This document shows positions 49,953 through 57,773 of a DNA stretch of 64,000 nt, piece by piece. The translations under genes were made by a program, and so were the position numbers. This DNA is from DATKXU01 sp035528905. Its GTDB lineage: Bacteria > Armatimonadota > UBA5829 > DTJY01. Within the stretch, counting starts at the first letter, position 1; every line of letters starts with the position of its first letter. The stretch is from positions 28,687 to 92,686 of the forward strand of contig DATKXU010000002.1 of the NCBI GenBank assembly GCA_035528905.1. The letters run 5' to 3'. The notes under the pieces were generated by a model. That model was not told where the DNA came from. It did no database searches and worked only from the letters and a program-made list of their open reading frames with translations.

Positions 49953-51134
49953 ATGAACAAGAAAACGGTAGAGGATATGGACGTCGCGGGCAAGCGTGTC
50001 CTCGTCCGTGTGGACTTCAACGTTCCACTGGACGAGAACGGGAAGATCACAGACGACACACGGATCAAGGCAGCGCTGCCCACCATCCAGTACCTGATTG
50101 ATCACAATGCGAGGATAATCCTCGTATCTCACCTGGGCCGTCCCAAAGGCGTGACGGATAACCTGCGGATGGATCCCGTTGCGAAGCGGCTATCCGAGCT
50201 TCTTGGCAGGCCCGTGAAGAAGGCCGGTGACGTGATCGGCCCGGACGTCGAGGCAGCGGTGAACGCCCTGTCTCCGGGCGGCATAGTTCTTCTGGAGAAT
50301 GTGAGGTTCCACGCCGAGGAAGAAGCCAACGATCCCGAATTTGCGAGGAAGCTGGCGTCTCTGGGTGAGATTTACGTGAACGATGCGTTCGGAACGGCCC
50401 ATCGAGCGCACGCGTCCACAGAGGGCGTGGCTCATGACCTGCCGGCCGTCTCCGGGTTTCTGATGCAGAAGGAGATAGACTATCTGAGCAAGGCAATCAC
50501 CAATCCCGATCGGCCCTATGTCGCTGTCCTGGGCGGCGCCAAGGTAGCCGACAAGATACCGGTGATCGAGAACTTGATTGACAAAGTGGACGTTCTCCTA
50601 ATCGGCGGCGGTATGGCCTACACGTTCCTGAAGGCCAAGGGATACGAGGTCGGCAAGTCTCTGCTGGACGAGAACAGCCTTGGTGTAGTGAAGGAGCAGA
50701 TGGAGAAGGCGGCGGCCAAGGGCATAAAGTTCGAGCTACCGGATGATGTCCTGGTGGCGGACAGGCTGGCTCCGGACGCCAGTACTAAGGTGGTACCCGT
50801 CTCACAGATTCCTGCCGGTTGGATGGGACTGGACATAGGCCCGAAGACGAGCGAGAGATTCCGCGACTACATACTTCAGGCCGGCACAGTAGTCTGGAAC
50901 GGGCCGATGGGCGTATTTGAGATGCAGCCGTTCGCAGCGGGCACGAGAGCTGTCGCGCAGGCAATGGCGGATTCCAAGGCGGTCACTATCGTAGGAGGCG
51001 GAGACTCTGCCGCTGCCGTCGAGCAGATGGGCTTCGCCGACAGAATGTCTCACGTCTCGACCGGCGGCGGCGCCTCCCTCGAGTTCCTCGAAGGCAAGGA
51101 GCTCCCCGGCGTGGTAGCCTTGAACGACAAATAG
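49953..51134 (+). CDS. pgk: Phosphoglycerate kinase
   Basis: Transfers phosphate from 1,3-bisphosphoglycerate to ADP. 393 residues. RVLVRVDFNVPLDENGK, ILVSHLGRPKG, FGTAHRAHAST and VLGGAKVADKIPVIENL are family signatures. WNGPMGVFEM and GGGDSAAAVEQ form the nucleotide-binding end. ATG 49953 follows AAGGGGGT; an earlier in-frame ATG at 49911 lies in the hairpin loop and lacks a site. Ends 19 bases before tpiA. Confidence 0.98.
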   Translation: MNKKTVEDMDVAGKRVLVRVDFNVPLDENGKITDDTRIKAALPTIQYLIDHNARIILVSHLGRPKGVTDNLRMDPVAKRLSELLGRPVKKAGDVIGPDVEAAVNALSPGGIVLLENVRFHAEEEANDPEFARKLASLGEIYVNDAFGTAHRAHASTEGVAHDLPAVSGFLMQKEIDYLSKAITNPDRPYVAVLGGAKVADKIPVIENLIDKVDVLLIGGGMAYTFLKAKGYEVGKSLLDENSLGVVKEQMEKAAAKGIKFELPDDVLVADRLAPDASTKVVPVSQIPAGWMGLDIGPKTSERFRDYILQAGTVVWNGPMGVFEMQPFAAGTRAVAQAMADSKAVTIVGGGDSAAAVEQMGFADRMSHVSTGGGASLEFLEGKELPGVVALNDK

Positions 51135-51153
51135 GAAAGGGAATCTCGCAACT

Positions 51154-51951
51154 ATGCGTTTACCACTTATTGCTGGCAATTGGAAGATGCACAAGACCGT
51201 CGGGGAGTCTAGGGACTTCGTCGAGAACCTGCGCGGCGAGGTCGCGGGGGTCAAGAATGCTGAGATCATCGTCTGCCCGCCTTACACCGCGCTTTATGAG
51301 GTGGCGCGCAGGCTGATGGGATCCAACATCGGCCTGGGCGCACAGGACGTTTTCTGGAAGGAGCAGGGCGCGTACACAGGGCAGATATCGCCGAGAATGC
51401 TGCTCGACGTCGGGTGTACGCACACCATCATAGGCCACTCGGAGACTCGCGGCAGATTCGGCAAGGCGGAGGAGGGAACGACTCCCGCGCTGATGGCGCA
51501 CTTTGCCGACTCTGATGAGACCGTCAATGCGAAACTTCACGCGGCACTGGCTGCTGGGTTGACGCCCATAGTCTGTGTCGGCGAGACGATAGACGAGCGC
51601 AAGGCAGGGCGGACGGACGACGTGATCCGAACACAGGTGGAAAAGGGCCTCGCCGGGCTGAACGCCGAGCAGGCGGCCGGAATGGTCATCGCCTACGAGC
51701 CGGTCTGGGCTATCGGAACTGGAGAGGTGTGCGACGTGCCTGAGGCAAACCGCGTCTGCGGCATGATCCGCTCGATCATCCGATCGGTTTTCGGCGACGA
51801 GGCCGCGGACGGCATCAGGATTCAGTACGGAGGCAGCGTGAAGCCTGACAATGCTGAGGAACTCCTGCGGCAGCCCGAGATAGACGGCGCGCTCGTCGGC
51901 GGCGCGAGCCTCAAAGTTCCCGATTTCGTCGCCATTATCCGCTCTGTCTAG
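51154..51951 (+). CDS. tpiA: Triosephosphate isomerase
   Basis: Interconverts dihydroxyacetone phosphate and glyceraldehyde-3-phosphate. 265 residues. The catalytic Lys is in AGNWKMHKT, His in IIGHSETRGRFG, and Glu in AYEPVWAIGTG. QYGGSVKPDN and VGGASLKVPDF bind phosphate. Slight oddity: the classical HSERR motif reads HSETR, with Thr in place of the first Arg. The family is otherwise complete. Probably co-transcribed with gap and pgk. Confidence 0.97.
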   Translation: MRLPLIAGNWKMHKTVGESRDFVENLRGEVAGVKNAEIIVCPPYTALYEVARRLMGSNIGLGAQDVFWKEQGAYTGQISPRMLLDVGCTHTIIGHSETRGRFGKAEEGTTPALMAHFADSDETVNAKLHAALAAGLTPIVCVGETIDERKAGRTDDVIRTQVEKGLAGLNAEQAAGMVIAYEPVWAIGTGEVCDVPEANRVCGMIRSIIRSVFGDEAADGIRIQYGGSVKPDNAEELLRQPEIDGALVGGASLKVPDFVAIIRSV

Positions 51952-52010
51952 CACTACCTCAGAACTTTGCAGGTTCTGGGAGAGGGCCAGGGTGAGGAGC
52001 CGGTCGCGAC

Positions 52011-52826
52011 ATGGGTGAAATACGCATCGGAACCTCCGGGTTCAGCTACGACGACTGGCGGGGTTTCTTCTACCCGAAGGACATTCAGAAGGGCGACATG
52101 CTCGGCTACTACGCTGAGCGGTTCTCGGCCGTGGAGGTGAATTCGTCCTTCTATGCCATCCTATCAGCGTCCGCGTTCGCTCGCATGGCGGAGAAGACAC
52201 CGAAGTCGTTCGAGTTTGTCGTCAAAGCCTACAAGGACCTGACGCACGCGCCGGACGTAGACCTCAGCGCCTTCGAGCCGTTCGTCTCGGTCTTGGCGCC
52301 ATTGGTCGAAGTTGGAAAGCTGGGCTGTGTGCTTGCACAATATCCCTGGAGCTTCAAGAGAGAAAAAAAGAACTTCGACAGGCTCCGGCAGCTTAGGGAG
52401 CAGTTTGGCGAGCTCCCTGTGGTTGTGGAGTTCCGGAACGCGGGTTGGGTAGGGGAGGAGACGTTTGACTTCCTGAGAGAGCACAGTCTGGGCTTCTGCT
52501 GTGTAGACGAGCCGCGTCTGAGAGGTCTGATGCCGCCCGTTGCGGTGGCGACTTGCCCCGTGGGTTACGTGCGCTTCCACGGGCGAAATGTCGAGAAATG
52601 GTGGCAGCACGAAGAGGCCTGGCAGCGGTACGATTACCTGTACTCCTCGAGCGAGTTGAGCGAGTGGATTCCGAAGGTGCGGGAGCTCGCATCTGCCACT
52701 GAGAAGACGTATCTCTTCTTCAACAATCACTATCAGGGCAAATCGGCCCAGAACGCGCAGATGTTTGCGGGAATGCTCCGCCTGATGGAAGTCCAGGGCG
52801 ACGAAGCGGACTTGCCGCCGAGCTAG
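52011..52826 (+). CDS. DUF72 domain protein
   Basis: 271 residues of the widespread DUF72 (YecE-like) family with a TIM-barrel fold. It starts EIRIGTSGFSYDDWRGFFYP, the family signature. FSAVEVNSSFYAI, VVVEFRNAGWV, VDEPRLRGLMPPVA and YVRFHGRN follow, ending with FNNHYQGKSAQNA. Function is unknown in most members. It lies 59 bases after tpiA. The gap contains the word GGGAGAGGGCCAGGGTGAGG, a common dispersed intergenic motif. Confidence 0.93.
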   Translation: MGEIRIGTSGFSYDDWRGFFYPKDIQKGDMLGYYAERFSAVEVNSSFYAILSASAFARMAEKTPKSFEFVVKAYKDLTHAPDVDLSAFEPFVSVLAPLVEVGKLGCVLAQYPWSFKREKKNFDRLRQLREQFGELPVVVEFRNAGWVGEETFDFLREHSLGFCCVDEPRLRGLMPPVAVATCPVGYVRFHGRNVEKWWQHEEAWQRYDYLYSSSELSEWIPKVRELASATEKTYLFFNNHYQGKSAQNAQMFAGMLRLMEVQGDEADLPPS

Positions 52827-52839
52827 ATCGAGCGAGTAC

Positions 52840-52869
52840 TTGCGCAACTTCGGCCGTATAGTGTATCAT
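52840..52869 (+). promoter_or_regulatory. Promoter of groES-groEL
   Basis: TTGCGC (52840-52845), an 18-base spacer and TATCAT (52864-52869), eight bases upstream of the CIRCE operator. Confidence 0.6.
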
Positions 52870-52876
52870 TCACAGG

Positions 52877-52903
52877 TTGGCACTCGTTCACGGCGAGTGC
52901 TAG
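52877..52903 (+). promoter_or_regulatory. CIRCE operator (HrcA binding site)
   Basis: TTGGCACTC (52877-52885), nine bases, GAGTGCTAG (52895-52903). It matches the CIRCE consensus TTAGCACTC-N9-GAGTGCTAA with one change in each arm. The complementary changes keep the inverted repeat of the inner bases. It should repress groES-groEL until heat stress. Confidence 0.93.
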
Positions 52904-52936
52904 AGCTGTGTCAAATCGAACGGAGGTGGATAGACG

Positions 52937-53221
52937 TTGCTTAAACCATTAGATGATCGGATCGTCATCAAGCCGACAGCAGCGGAGGAAGTCACCAAGG
53001 GCGGGATCGTCCTGCCGGACGCTGCGCAGGAACGCCCGCAGGAGGGCGAGGTCATCGCAGTCGGCACAGGGAAGGTTCTCGAGACCGGCGCGAAGGTGCC
53101 CATGGAGGTTAAAGTGGGCGACAAGATCATCTACTCAAAGTATGGCGGGACCGAAGTAAAAATCGGCGGCGAAGAGTACGTAATTCTCAGGCAGGATGAC
53201 GTGCTTGCCGTTTCGGAATAG
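52937..53221 (+). CDS. groES: Co-chaperonin GroES
   Basis: 94 residues, starting at TTG 52937 after GGAGGTGG. LKPLDDRIVIKPTAAEEVTK, GGIVLPDAAQERPQEGEVIA and the mobile-loop and beta-barrel pattern are complete, ending YVILRQDDVLAV. The GroES heptamer caps GroEL. CIRCE lies upstream and groEL 12 bases downstream. Confidence 0.98.
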   Translation: MLKPLDDRIVIKPTAAEEVTKGGIVLPDAAQERPQEGEVIAVGTGKVLETGAKVPMEVKVGDKIIYSKYGGTEVKIGGEEYVILRQDDVLAVSE

Positions 53222-53233
53222 GAGGGACTAATC

Positions 53234-54859
53234 GTGGCTAAGGACTTAAGATATGGTGAGGAAGCGCGGCGTGCGCTTGAGCGGGGCGTCAATACCCTGG
53301 CTGACGCTGTCAAGGTGACGCTCGGACCCAGGGGCAGGAATGTAGTGCTGGAGAAGAAGTTCGGGCCGCCGACGATTATCAACGACGGCGTCACAATCGC
53401 CAAGGAGATCGAGGTCGAGGATCGCTTTGAGAACATGGGCGCTCAGTTAGCGCGCGAGGTCGCATCGAAGACCAATGACGTCGCCGGTGACGGGACAACT
53501 ACCGCCACCGTGTTGGCTCAGGCGATCGTCAGAGAAGGCCTGAAGAACGTGGCCGCGGGCTCGAACCCGATGCTCGTCAAGCGGGGGATAGACAAGGCGG
53601 TTGATGTTGCAGTCGAGGAGATCAAGAAGCACAGCAAAGCGGTGGAGGGCCGAGCGGAAATCGCGGAAGTGGCTTCGATTTCCGCCAATGATACTTCTAT
53701 CGGTGAGCTGATCGCCGACGCGATGGAAAAGGTAGGGAAAGACGGCGTCATTACGGTGGAAGAGTCCAAGGTAACCACAACGAACCTTCAACTGGTTGAG
53801 GGGATGCAGTTCGACAAAGGATACATCTCGCCCTACATGGTGACCGATCCTGAAAGGATGGAGGCTATGCTGGACGAGCCTTACATCCTGCTATACGACA
53901 AGAGGATCTCGTCCGTGGCGGATCTAATCCCCGTGCTCGAAAAGGTGGTTCGGACGGGCAAGCCCCTAGTGCTCGTGGCGGAAGACGTCGAAGGAGAGGC
54001 GCTGGCCACTCTGGTCGTCAACAAGCTGCGAGGCACAATCAATGCAATCGCAGTGAAGGCTCCAGGTTTCGGCGACCGTCGGAAAGCCATGATGGAGGAT
54101 ATCGCCATGCTGACCGGCGGCAAGTTCATAACCGAGGACTTGGGCATCAAGCTGGAGAATGTGGATCTGCCCATGCTGGGCCAGGCAAAGAAGGTCATTG
54201 TTACCAAGGAAGACACCACCATCATCGAGGGCAAGGGTACCGAGGCCGCTATACAGGGCCGGATTGCCCAGATCAAGAGGCAGCTGGAGGAGACCGAGTC
54301 CGACTACGACCGGGAGAAGCTTCAGGAGCGGCTTGCGAAGCTGTCCGGCGGGGTCGCGATCATCGAAGTAGGCGCCCCGACTGAGACTGAGTTGAAGGAA
54401 AAGAAGCACAGGATCGAAGATGCTCTTTCCGCGACGCGTGCGGCCGTCGAAGAGGGCATCGTTCCTGGCGGCGGCGTTACACTGCTGAACATAGCCCCGT
54501 CGCTTGACAAGATCGAGGGGTCTGCGGAGGAGCTGGTTGGCGTCGGTATAGTAAAGAGGGCTTTGGAGGAGCCGACGAGGCTGATTGCGGACAACGCCGG
54601 CGTGGAGGGGTCTGTAGTAGTCGAGAAGATCAAGGGGCTGGAAAACGGAGTCGGCTTCGACGCGCTTACCGGCGAGTACGTGAATATGATGCAAGCCGGT
54701 ATAGTAGATCCTGTAAAGGTCACACGGAGCGCGCTCGAGAACGCTGCGAGCATAGCATCCATGCTTCTGTCCACGGAAGTGCTTGTCGCCGACATTCCCG
54801 AGAAGGAAAAGCCCCAGCCCGGCCCTCCGATGGGCGGCGGCATGCCGGGCATGTACTGA
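53234..54859 (+). CDS. groEL: Chaperonin GroEL
   Basis: 541 residues, starting at GTG 53234 with AGGAGGG upstream. VTLGPRGRNVVLEKKFG, NDVAGDGTTTATVLAQAIVR (ATP binding with the catalytic Asp), RAAVEEGIVPGGGVTLL and the C-terminal GGGMPGMY are all as expected. Forms the heptameric folding chamber with GroES. A long inverted repeat about 35 bases after the stop (TGGGGAG/CTCCCCA) lacks a T-run, so I do not call it a terminator. Confidence 0.98.
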   Translation: MAKDLRYGEEARRALERGVNTLADAVKVTLGPRGRNVVLEKKFGPPTIINDGVTIAKEIEVEDRFENMGAQLAREVASKTNDVAGDGTTTATVLAQAIVREGLKNVAAGSNPMLVKRGIDKAVDVAVEEIKKHSKAVEGRAEIAEVASISANDTSIGELIADAMEKVGKDGVITVEESKVTTTNLQLVEGMQFDKGYISPYMVTDPERMEAMLDEPYILLYDKRISSVADLIPVLEKVVRTGKPLVLVAEDVEGEALATLVVNKLRGTINAIAVKAPGFGDRRKAMMEDIAMLTGGKFITEDLGIKLENVDLPMLGQAKKVIVTKEDTTIIEGKGTEAAIQGRIAQIKRQLEETESDYDREKLQERLAKLSGGVAIIEVGAPTETELKEKKHRIEDALSATRAAVEEGIVPGGGVTLLNIAPSLDKIEGSAEELVGVGIVKRALEEPTRLIADNAGVEGSVVVEKIKGLENGVGFDALTGEYVNMMQAGIVDPVKVTRSALENAASIASMLLSTEVLVADIPEKEKPQPGPPMGGGMPGMY

Positions 54860-54997
54860 TCCGACGCAGACGAGCGCAAGAAGAACTTCCGTCGTGGGGA
54901 GAAAGGACAAAGCGAGAGCATGCTATTGAGGTGCTCCCCAGAATCAGTACCACCTGAAGTGTGAGGATCCGGTAAGATAGACAAGGAGGATTCTTGC

Positions 54998-55160
54998 ATG
55001 AAGGGTAAGCGGTATACGGAAGAGCACATCATCAACATGCTGAGGGAGTCGGCTTCGGATACTGACGGTCCTAGATGAGTACACGAGGGAGAGCCTGGCG
55101 ATAGGGGTAGGCCGATCGGTGTCGGCGCAGTTCTTGTTTATGAGCTCAGGCAAGAACTGA
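54998..55160 (+). pseudogene. IS3-family transposase relic with internal deletion
   Basis: An ATG at 54998 after AAGGAGG begins MKGKRYTEEHIINMLRES, the usual start of IS3-family OrfA, but the frame stops at 55078. Overlapping it in another frame, 55068 onward reads VLDEYTRESLAIGVGRSVSA, a piece of the OrfB integrase core, which stops at 55160. The middle of the element (most of both genes) is deleted. No clean terminal repeats were found. The rest of the 308-base gap (54860-54997) holds one long-loop inverted repeat. Confidence 0.78.
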
Positions 55161-55168
55161 CTGCGAGT

Positions 55169-55402
55169 GTGGTGTTTGCCAGAAAGCCTGACCTGCGGGA
55201 GATCGACCGTATCCTGAAGGGGCTCGGCATAACAAGTAAGGCGGTTCGAGACATTATCCATCGCGAAATCTGGAAGGGACACTACACGCTTGAGGAGATC
55301 GAGGAAATAGCTGAGGATATAGGTAAGTTGATCACTAAAGGCGGTAAGCCACACCCAGAAGGAGGAGAGCCAGAAAACCCAGATGGAGGAGGAGAAGAAT
55401 AG
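55169..55402 (+). CDS. 77-aa possible toxin C-terminal fragment
   Basis: GTG start at 55169 without a ribosome binding site, directly after the IS3 relic. The peptide REIDRILKGLGITSKAVRDI continues with IHREIWKGHYTLEEIEEIAE and ends in a Gly/Pro/Glu-rich tail. This resembles the C-terminal tip of polymorphic (contact-dependent or RHS-type) toxins. Its start is uncertain and it may be only the truncated end of a once larger gene cut by the transposon. Two probable immunity-type genes follow. Expression is doubtful. Confidence 0.45.
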   Translation: MVFARKPDLREIDRILKGLGITSKAVRDIIHREIWKGHYTLEEIEEIAEDIGKLITKGGKPHPEGGEPENPDGGGEE

Positions 55403-55474
55403 CCCATGTCTTCCATAGTGGTACCACCATACTAGTAGATTCTTGCTCGGCCGTACACGTGCATCTGGTAAATC

Positions 55475-55906
55475 ATGTCTACGATCAATCAGGACGAACT
55501 CAGAGCGGCGCTCGATATGGCTATCAATGGCAAGCTTGTTGTCCAGAACTGGCTGGGTTATGCCAATGTTCTTTTTCTCGGCTTCGGCGATGAAGTTCTG
55601 CCGCGTGTCCCGGCTGGTGAGAGCCCCGCTTGGTCCCCGTATGAGCTGGAGACGAATTACGCCGACTGGTCTGTTGAGAATGAAAAGGGGATTGTTGGCA
55701 CAGCAGATGATGAGCGCGCAAAGGCGCTGGCGGCTGTTGAACTTCTTGTCGGCCACCGTGCAACCGGCTGGGCTTTTGGAGACACGCTATTCTGCTTGGT
55801 CGTCTATTTTGAAGGTGGATTTAAACTCAAGATCACCCCTATGGCGGACGCATTGACCGACGAGGAAATCCTGCGCAGGAATGGCGGGTTTGGAAGCGAC
55901 AACTAG
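55475..55906 (+). CDS. Hypothetical protein, possible immunity protein
   Basis: 143 residues; ATG 55475 without a clear ribosome site. The beginning INQDELRAALDMAINGKLVV and the conserved-looking LFLGFGDEVLPRVPAGES, ETNYADWSVENEKGIVG and GFKLKITPMADALTDEEIL look like a small soluble alpha/beta protein. I do not recognise the family. Single small soluble proteins after toxin remnants are often immunity proteins, hence the suggestion. Confidence 0.6.
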   Translation: MSTINQDELRAALDMAINGKLVVQNWLGYANVLFLGFGDEVLPRVPAGESPAWSPYELETNYADWSVENEKGIVGTADDERAKALAAVELLVGHRATGWAFGDTLFCLVVYFEGGFKLKITPMADALTDEEILRRNGGFGSDN

Positions 55907-55908
55907 GT

Positions 55909-55989
55909 GGGAGGGAACCGACGGCCCTGGAGATAATAGAGAAAGCGGAAGAGACTCTCCAAAAATATGGAAAGCAGCTCTACCCATAA
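55909..55989 (+). pseudogene. Remnant C-terminal coding fragment
   Basis: A frame without a start ends ALEIIEKAEETLQKYGKQLY with Pro and TAA (55987-55989), just before the next gene's ribosome site. The helical, charged composition looks like the tail of a real protein, perhaps another toxin module. Confidence 0.4.
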
Positions 55990-56013
55990 GAATCGGTTAA
56001 GGAGGGATTTGGG

Positions 56014-56394
56014 ATGGATACAGCCAGGAAACGAGCATTGTTATACAAGCACATAAGAAGCGGCATGCGATCAGACCGCGAATCTGCTGTAAACAGGATC
56101 CTCGGCAGGGAGAAACTGCCGACGGTCGGCCAGGTGGACTACTATGAAGTGCTTGGTAAGTACCTAACCTCGGAGGACGCCCTCTATGCCTTTCAGCGGG
56201 TTGTAGATGACCTAAGCCAGGGCTTACTGCACGGGATTTTCTGTGTGCTGGATGGGGCAACCGCAGTGACTGACTTCTATCAACCCGCTCTGATCGACCG
56301 CGATACCAAACAAGACCTCGCGCCAGAAGACAGCACATACCATGACGAGTTCTTTGACTACCTGTTGGACCAAGGGGACGAACTCGGCGTGTGA
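56014..56394 (+). CDS. Hypothetical protein, possible immunity protein
   Basis: 126 residues. ATG 56014 after AAGGAGG with seven bases between. The helical KRALLYKHIRSGMRSDRESA, TVGQVDYYEVLGKYLTSEDA and DSTYHDEFFDYLLDQGDELG are acidic and soluble. Not recognised; the position between a toxin-like fragment and an ankyrin protein suggests an immunity role. The gap to 56560 holds only short broken frames such as DVLDEKWVSRRPSSWF. Confidence 0.6.
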   Translation: MDTARKRALLYKHIRSGMRSDRESAVNRILGREKLPTVGQVDYYEVLGKYLTSEDALYAFQRVVDDLSQGLLHGIFCVLDGATAVTDFYQPALIDRDTKQDLAPEDSTYHDEFFDYLLDQGDELGV

Positions 56395-56560
56395 TTTTCG
56401 AACACAGCGGTTAGCCCTGTTGACGTGCTAGACGAGAAGTGGGTATCGAGGCGGCCTTCCTCCTGGTTTTGATAGATTGGGAAACCGAGGAGGATCTGGC
56501 GCCGAGGAGCAGGAGACATTAACACGGTTTCTTCGATTATACGGGGAAAGGTGATGCGTA

Positions 56561-57526
56561 ATGGATATATTCGCTGCTGTCACAGGTGGTGACGCTGCGG
56601 AGGTCACAAGGCTGCTCGACGCCGATCCCAGTCTTGTGGATGCGAAGGACGGATTCGGGCTGACCCCTTTGCGGTGGGCAGCCTTCTATGGATACAAAGA
56701 CATCGTGGAGCTGCTGCTTGATAGAGGCGCAAAGCTCAACCCCAAGGAGGAACATGGCAGGACTCCTCTCTATTGGGCGGGCAAGGAAGGTCATATGGAC
56801 GTACTGGATCTGCTCATTGCCAGGGGCGCCATTACAAAGGGCAATGCGACCAGACTGCTATTTGTTGCAGCGGAAGATGGAAACTTGGAGCTGGCAAGAA
56901 TCGCCATCGAAAAAGGAGCTGATATCAACGCCTCAAAGGGCGAGGACTTTGAGGACTGGACACCGCTGCACGAGGCGGCAAGGGAAGGCCACGCCGAGGT
57001 CGTTAAACTCCTTCTTGCAAGCAGCGCTGACATCACGATAAGCTGGCATGGCATGACACCGCTTCATCACGCAGCTAATGCGGAGGTTGCAGAGCTATTG
57101 ATCGCAAACGGTGCAGACATTGAAGCCAGAGACCTTACGGGGCGGACTCCTCTGCGCACAGCAAGCGCCAGCGAAGTAGCAGCACTGTTGATCTCAAAAG
57201 GTGCGGACGTAAACGCTCGCAGCAATAATGGCGGCACCCCAGTGAACTCGCGCAAGGGGGTGGACAACAAGGACTTAATGGCAGTGCTCATTGCCGGGGG
57301 TGCAGATGTGAACGTGACGGACGGAGATGGTAGAACTGCGCTGAGCTACGCGGCCCAATATGATCTCCCAGAGTCAGCGAGACTATTCTTGGACCACGGC
57401 GCGGATATCAATGCCAAGGATAAGTCAGGGCGCACTCCCCTTGACTGGGCTGTACGCCTTAGCCGGAAAGACACGGCTGACCTGCTGATTTCCAGAGGCG
57501 CCAAGATGAACACGGGTGGCAAGTGA
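56561..57526 (+). CDS. Ankyrin-repeat protein
   Basis: 321 residues consisting of about nine ankyrin repeats (pattern xGxTPLHxAAxxGHxEVVKLLLxxGADIN). Examples are FGLTPLRWAAFYGYKDIVEL, DWTPLHEAAREGHAEVVKLL and SGRTPLDWAVRLSRKDTADL. No signal peptide or catalytic domain. Ankyrin proteins in bacteria often act as protein-binding or immunity factors near toxin genes. ATG 56561 follows AAAGGTGA. The region around it is less GC-rich than core genes, which fits an accessory origin. Confidence 0.9.
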   Translation: MDIFAAVTGGDAAEVTRLLDADPSLVDAKDGFGLTPLRWAAFYGYKDIVELLLDRGAKLNPKEEHGRTPLYWAGKEGHMDVLDLLIARGAITKGNATRLLFVAAEDGNLELARIAIEKGADINASKGEDFEDWTPLHEAAREGHAEVVKLLLASSADITISWHGMTPLHHAANAEVAELLIANGADIEARDLTGRTPLRTASASEVAALLISKGADVNARSNNGGTPVNSRKGVDNKDLMAVLIAGGADVNVTDGDGRTALSYAAQYDLPESARLFLDHGADINAKDKSGRTPLDWAVRLSRKDTADLLISRGAKMNTGGK

Positions 57527-57641
57527 TACAGTCGTGCCCTTGGCCCGACCAATCAGGGGTTCAATGCTCGTATAGTGTATGTTCATCAACACAGCTCACA
57601 AATGGATTCTACTAAGGCATACAAAGGAGGCTTAGGACAAG

Positions 57642-57773
57642 ATGCGGATATTAGCGTATTTCCTGCTGGCTGTATGCCTGGCCGTCCGCGCAGCTCATTT
57701 AGCCTCTCTGGATGGAATTTGGTGTCGTTATGGCTGCTTTGAACAAGTTCCGCGAGCACGCTGTTGTAATTGA
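57642..57773 (+). CDS. Short ORF with signal peptide, overlapping the guaA start
   Basis: 43 codons from ATG 57642 after the strong ribosome site AAAGGAGG. The first 20 residues (MRILAYFLLAVCLAVRAAHL) form a good signal peptide; then comes Cys-rich sequence and a stop 60 bases inside guaA, in another frame. It is either the remnant of an exported protein or a translated leader that could couple to guaA. Neither is proved. Confidence 0.4.
   Translation: MRILAYFLLAVCLAVRAAHLASLDGIWCRYGCFEQVPRARCCN

Noticed and set aside
54880..54950. groEL terminator from TGGGGAG/CTCCCCA
   Set aside because: Loop is over 30 bases and there is no T-run.
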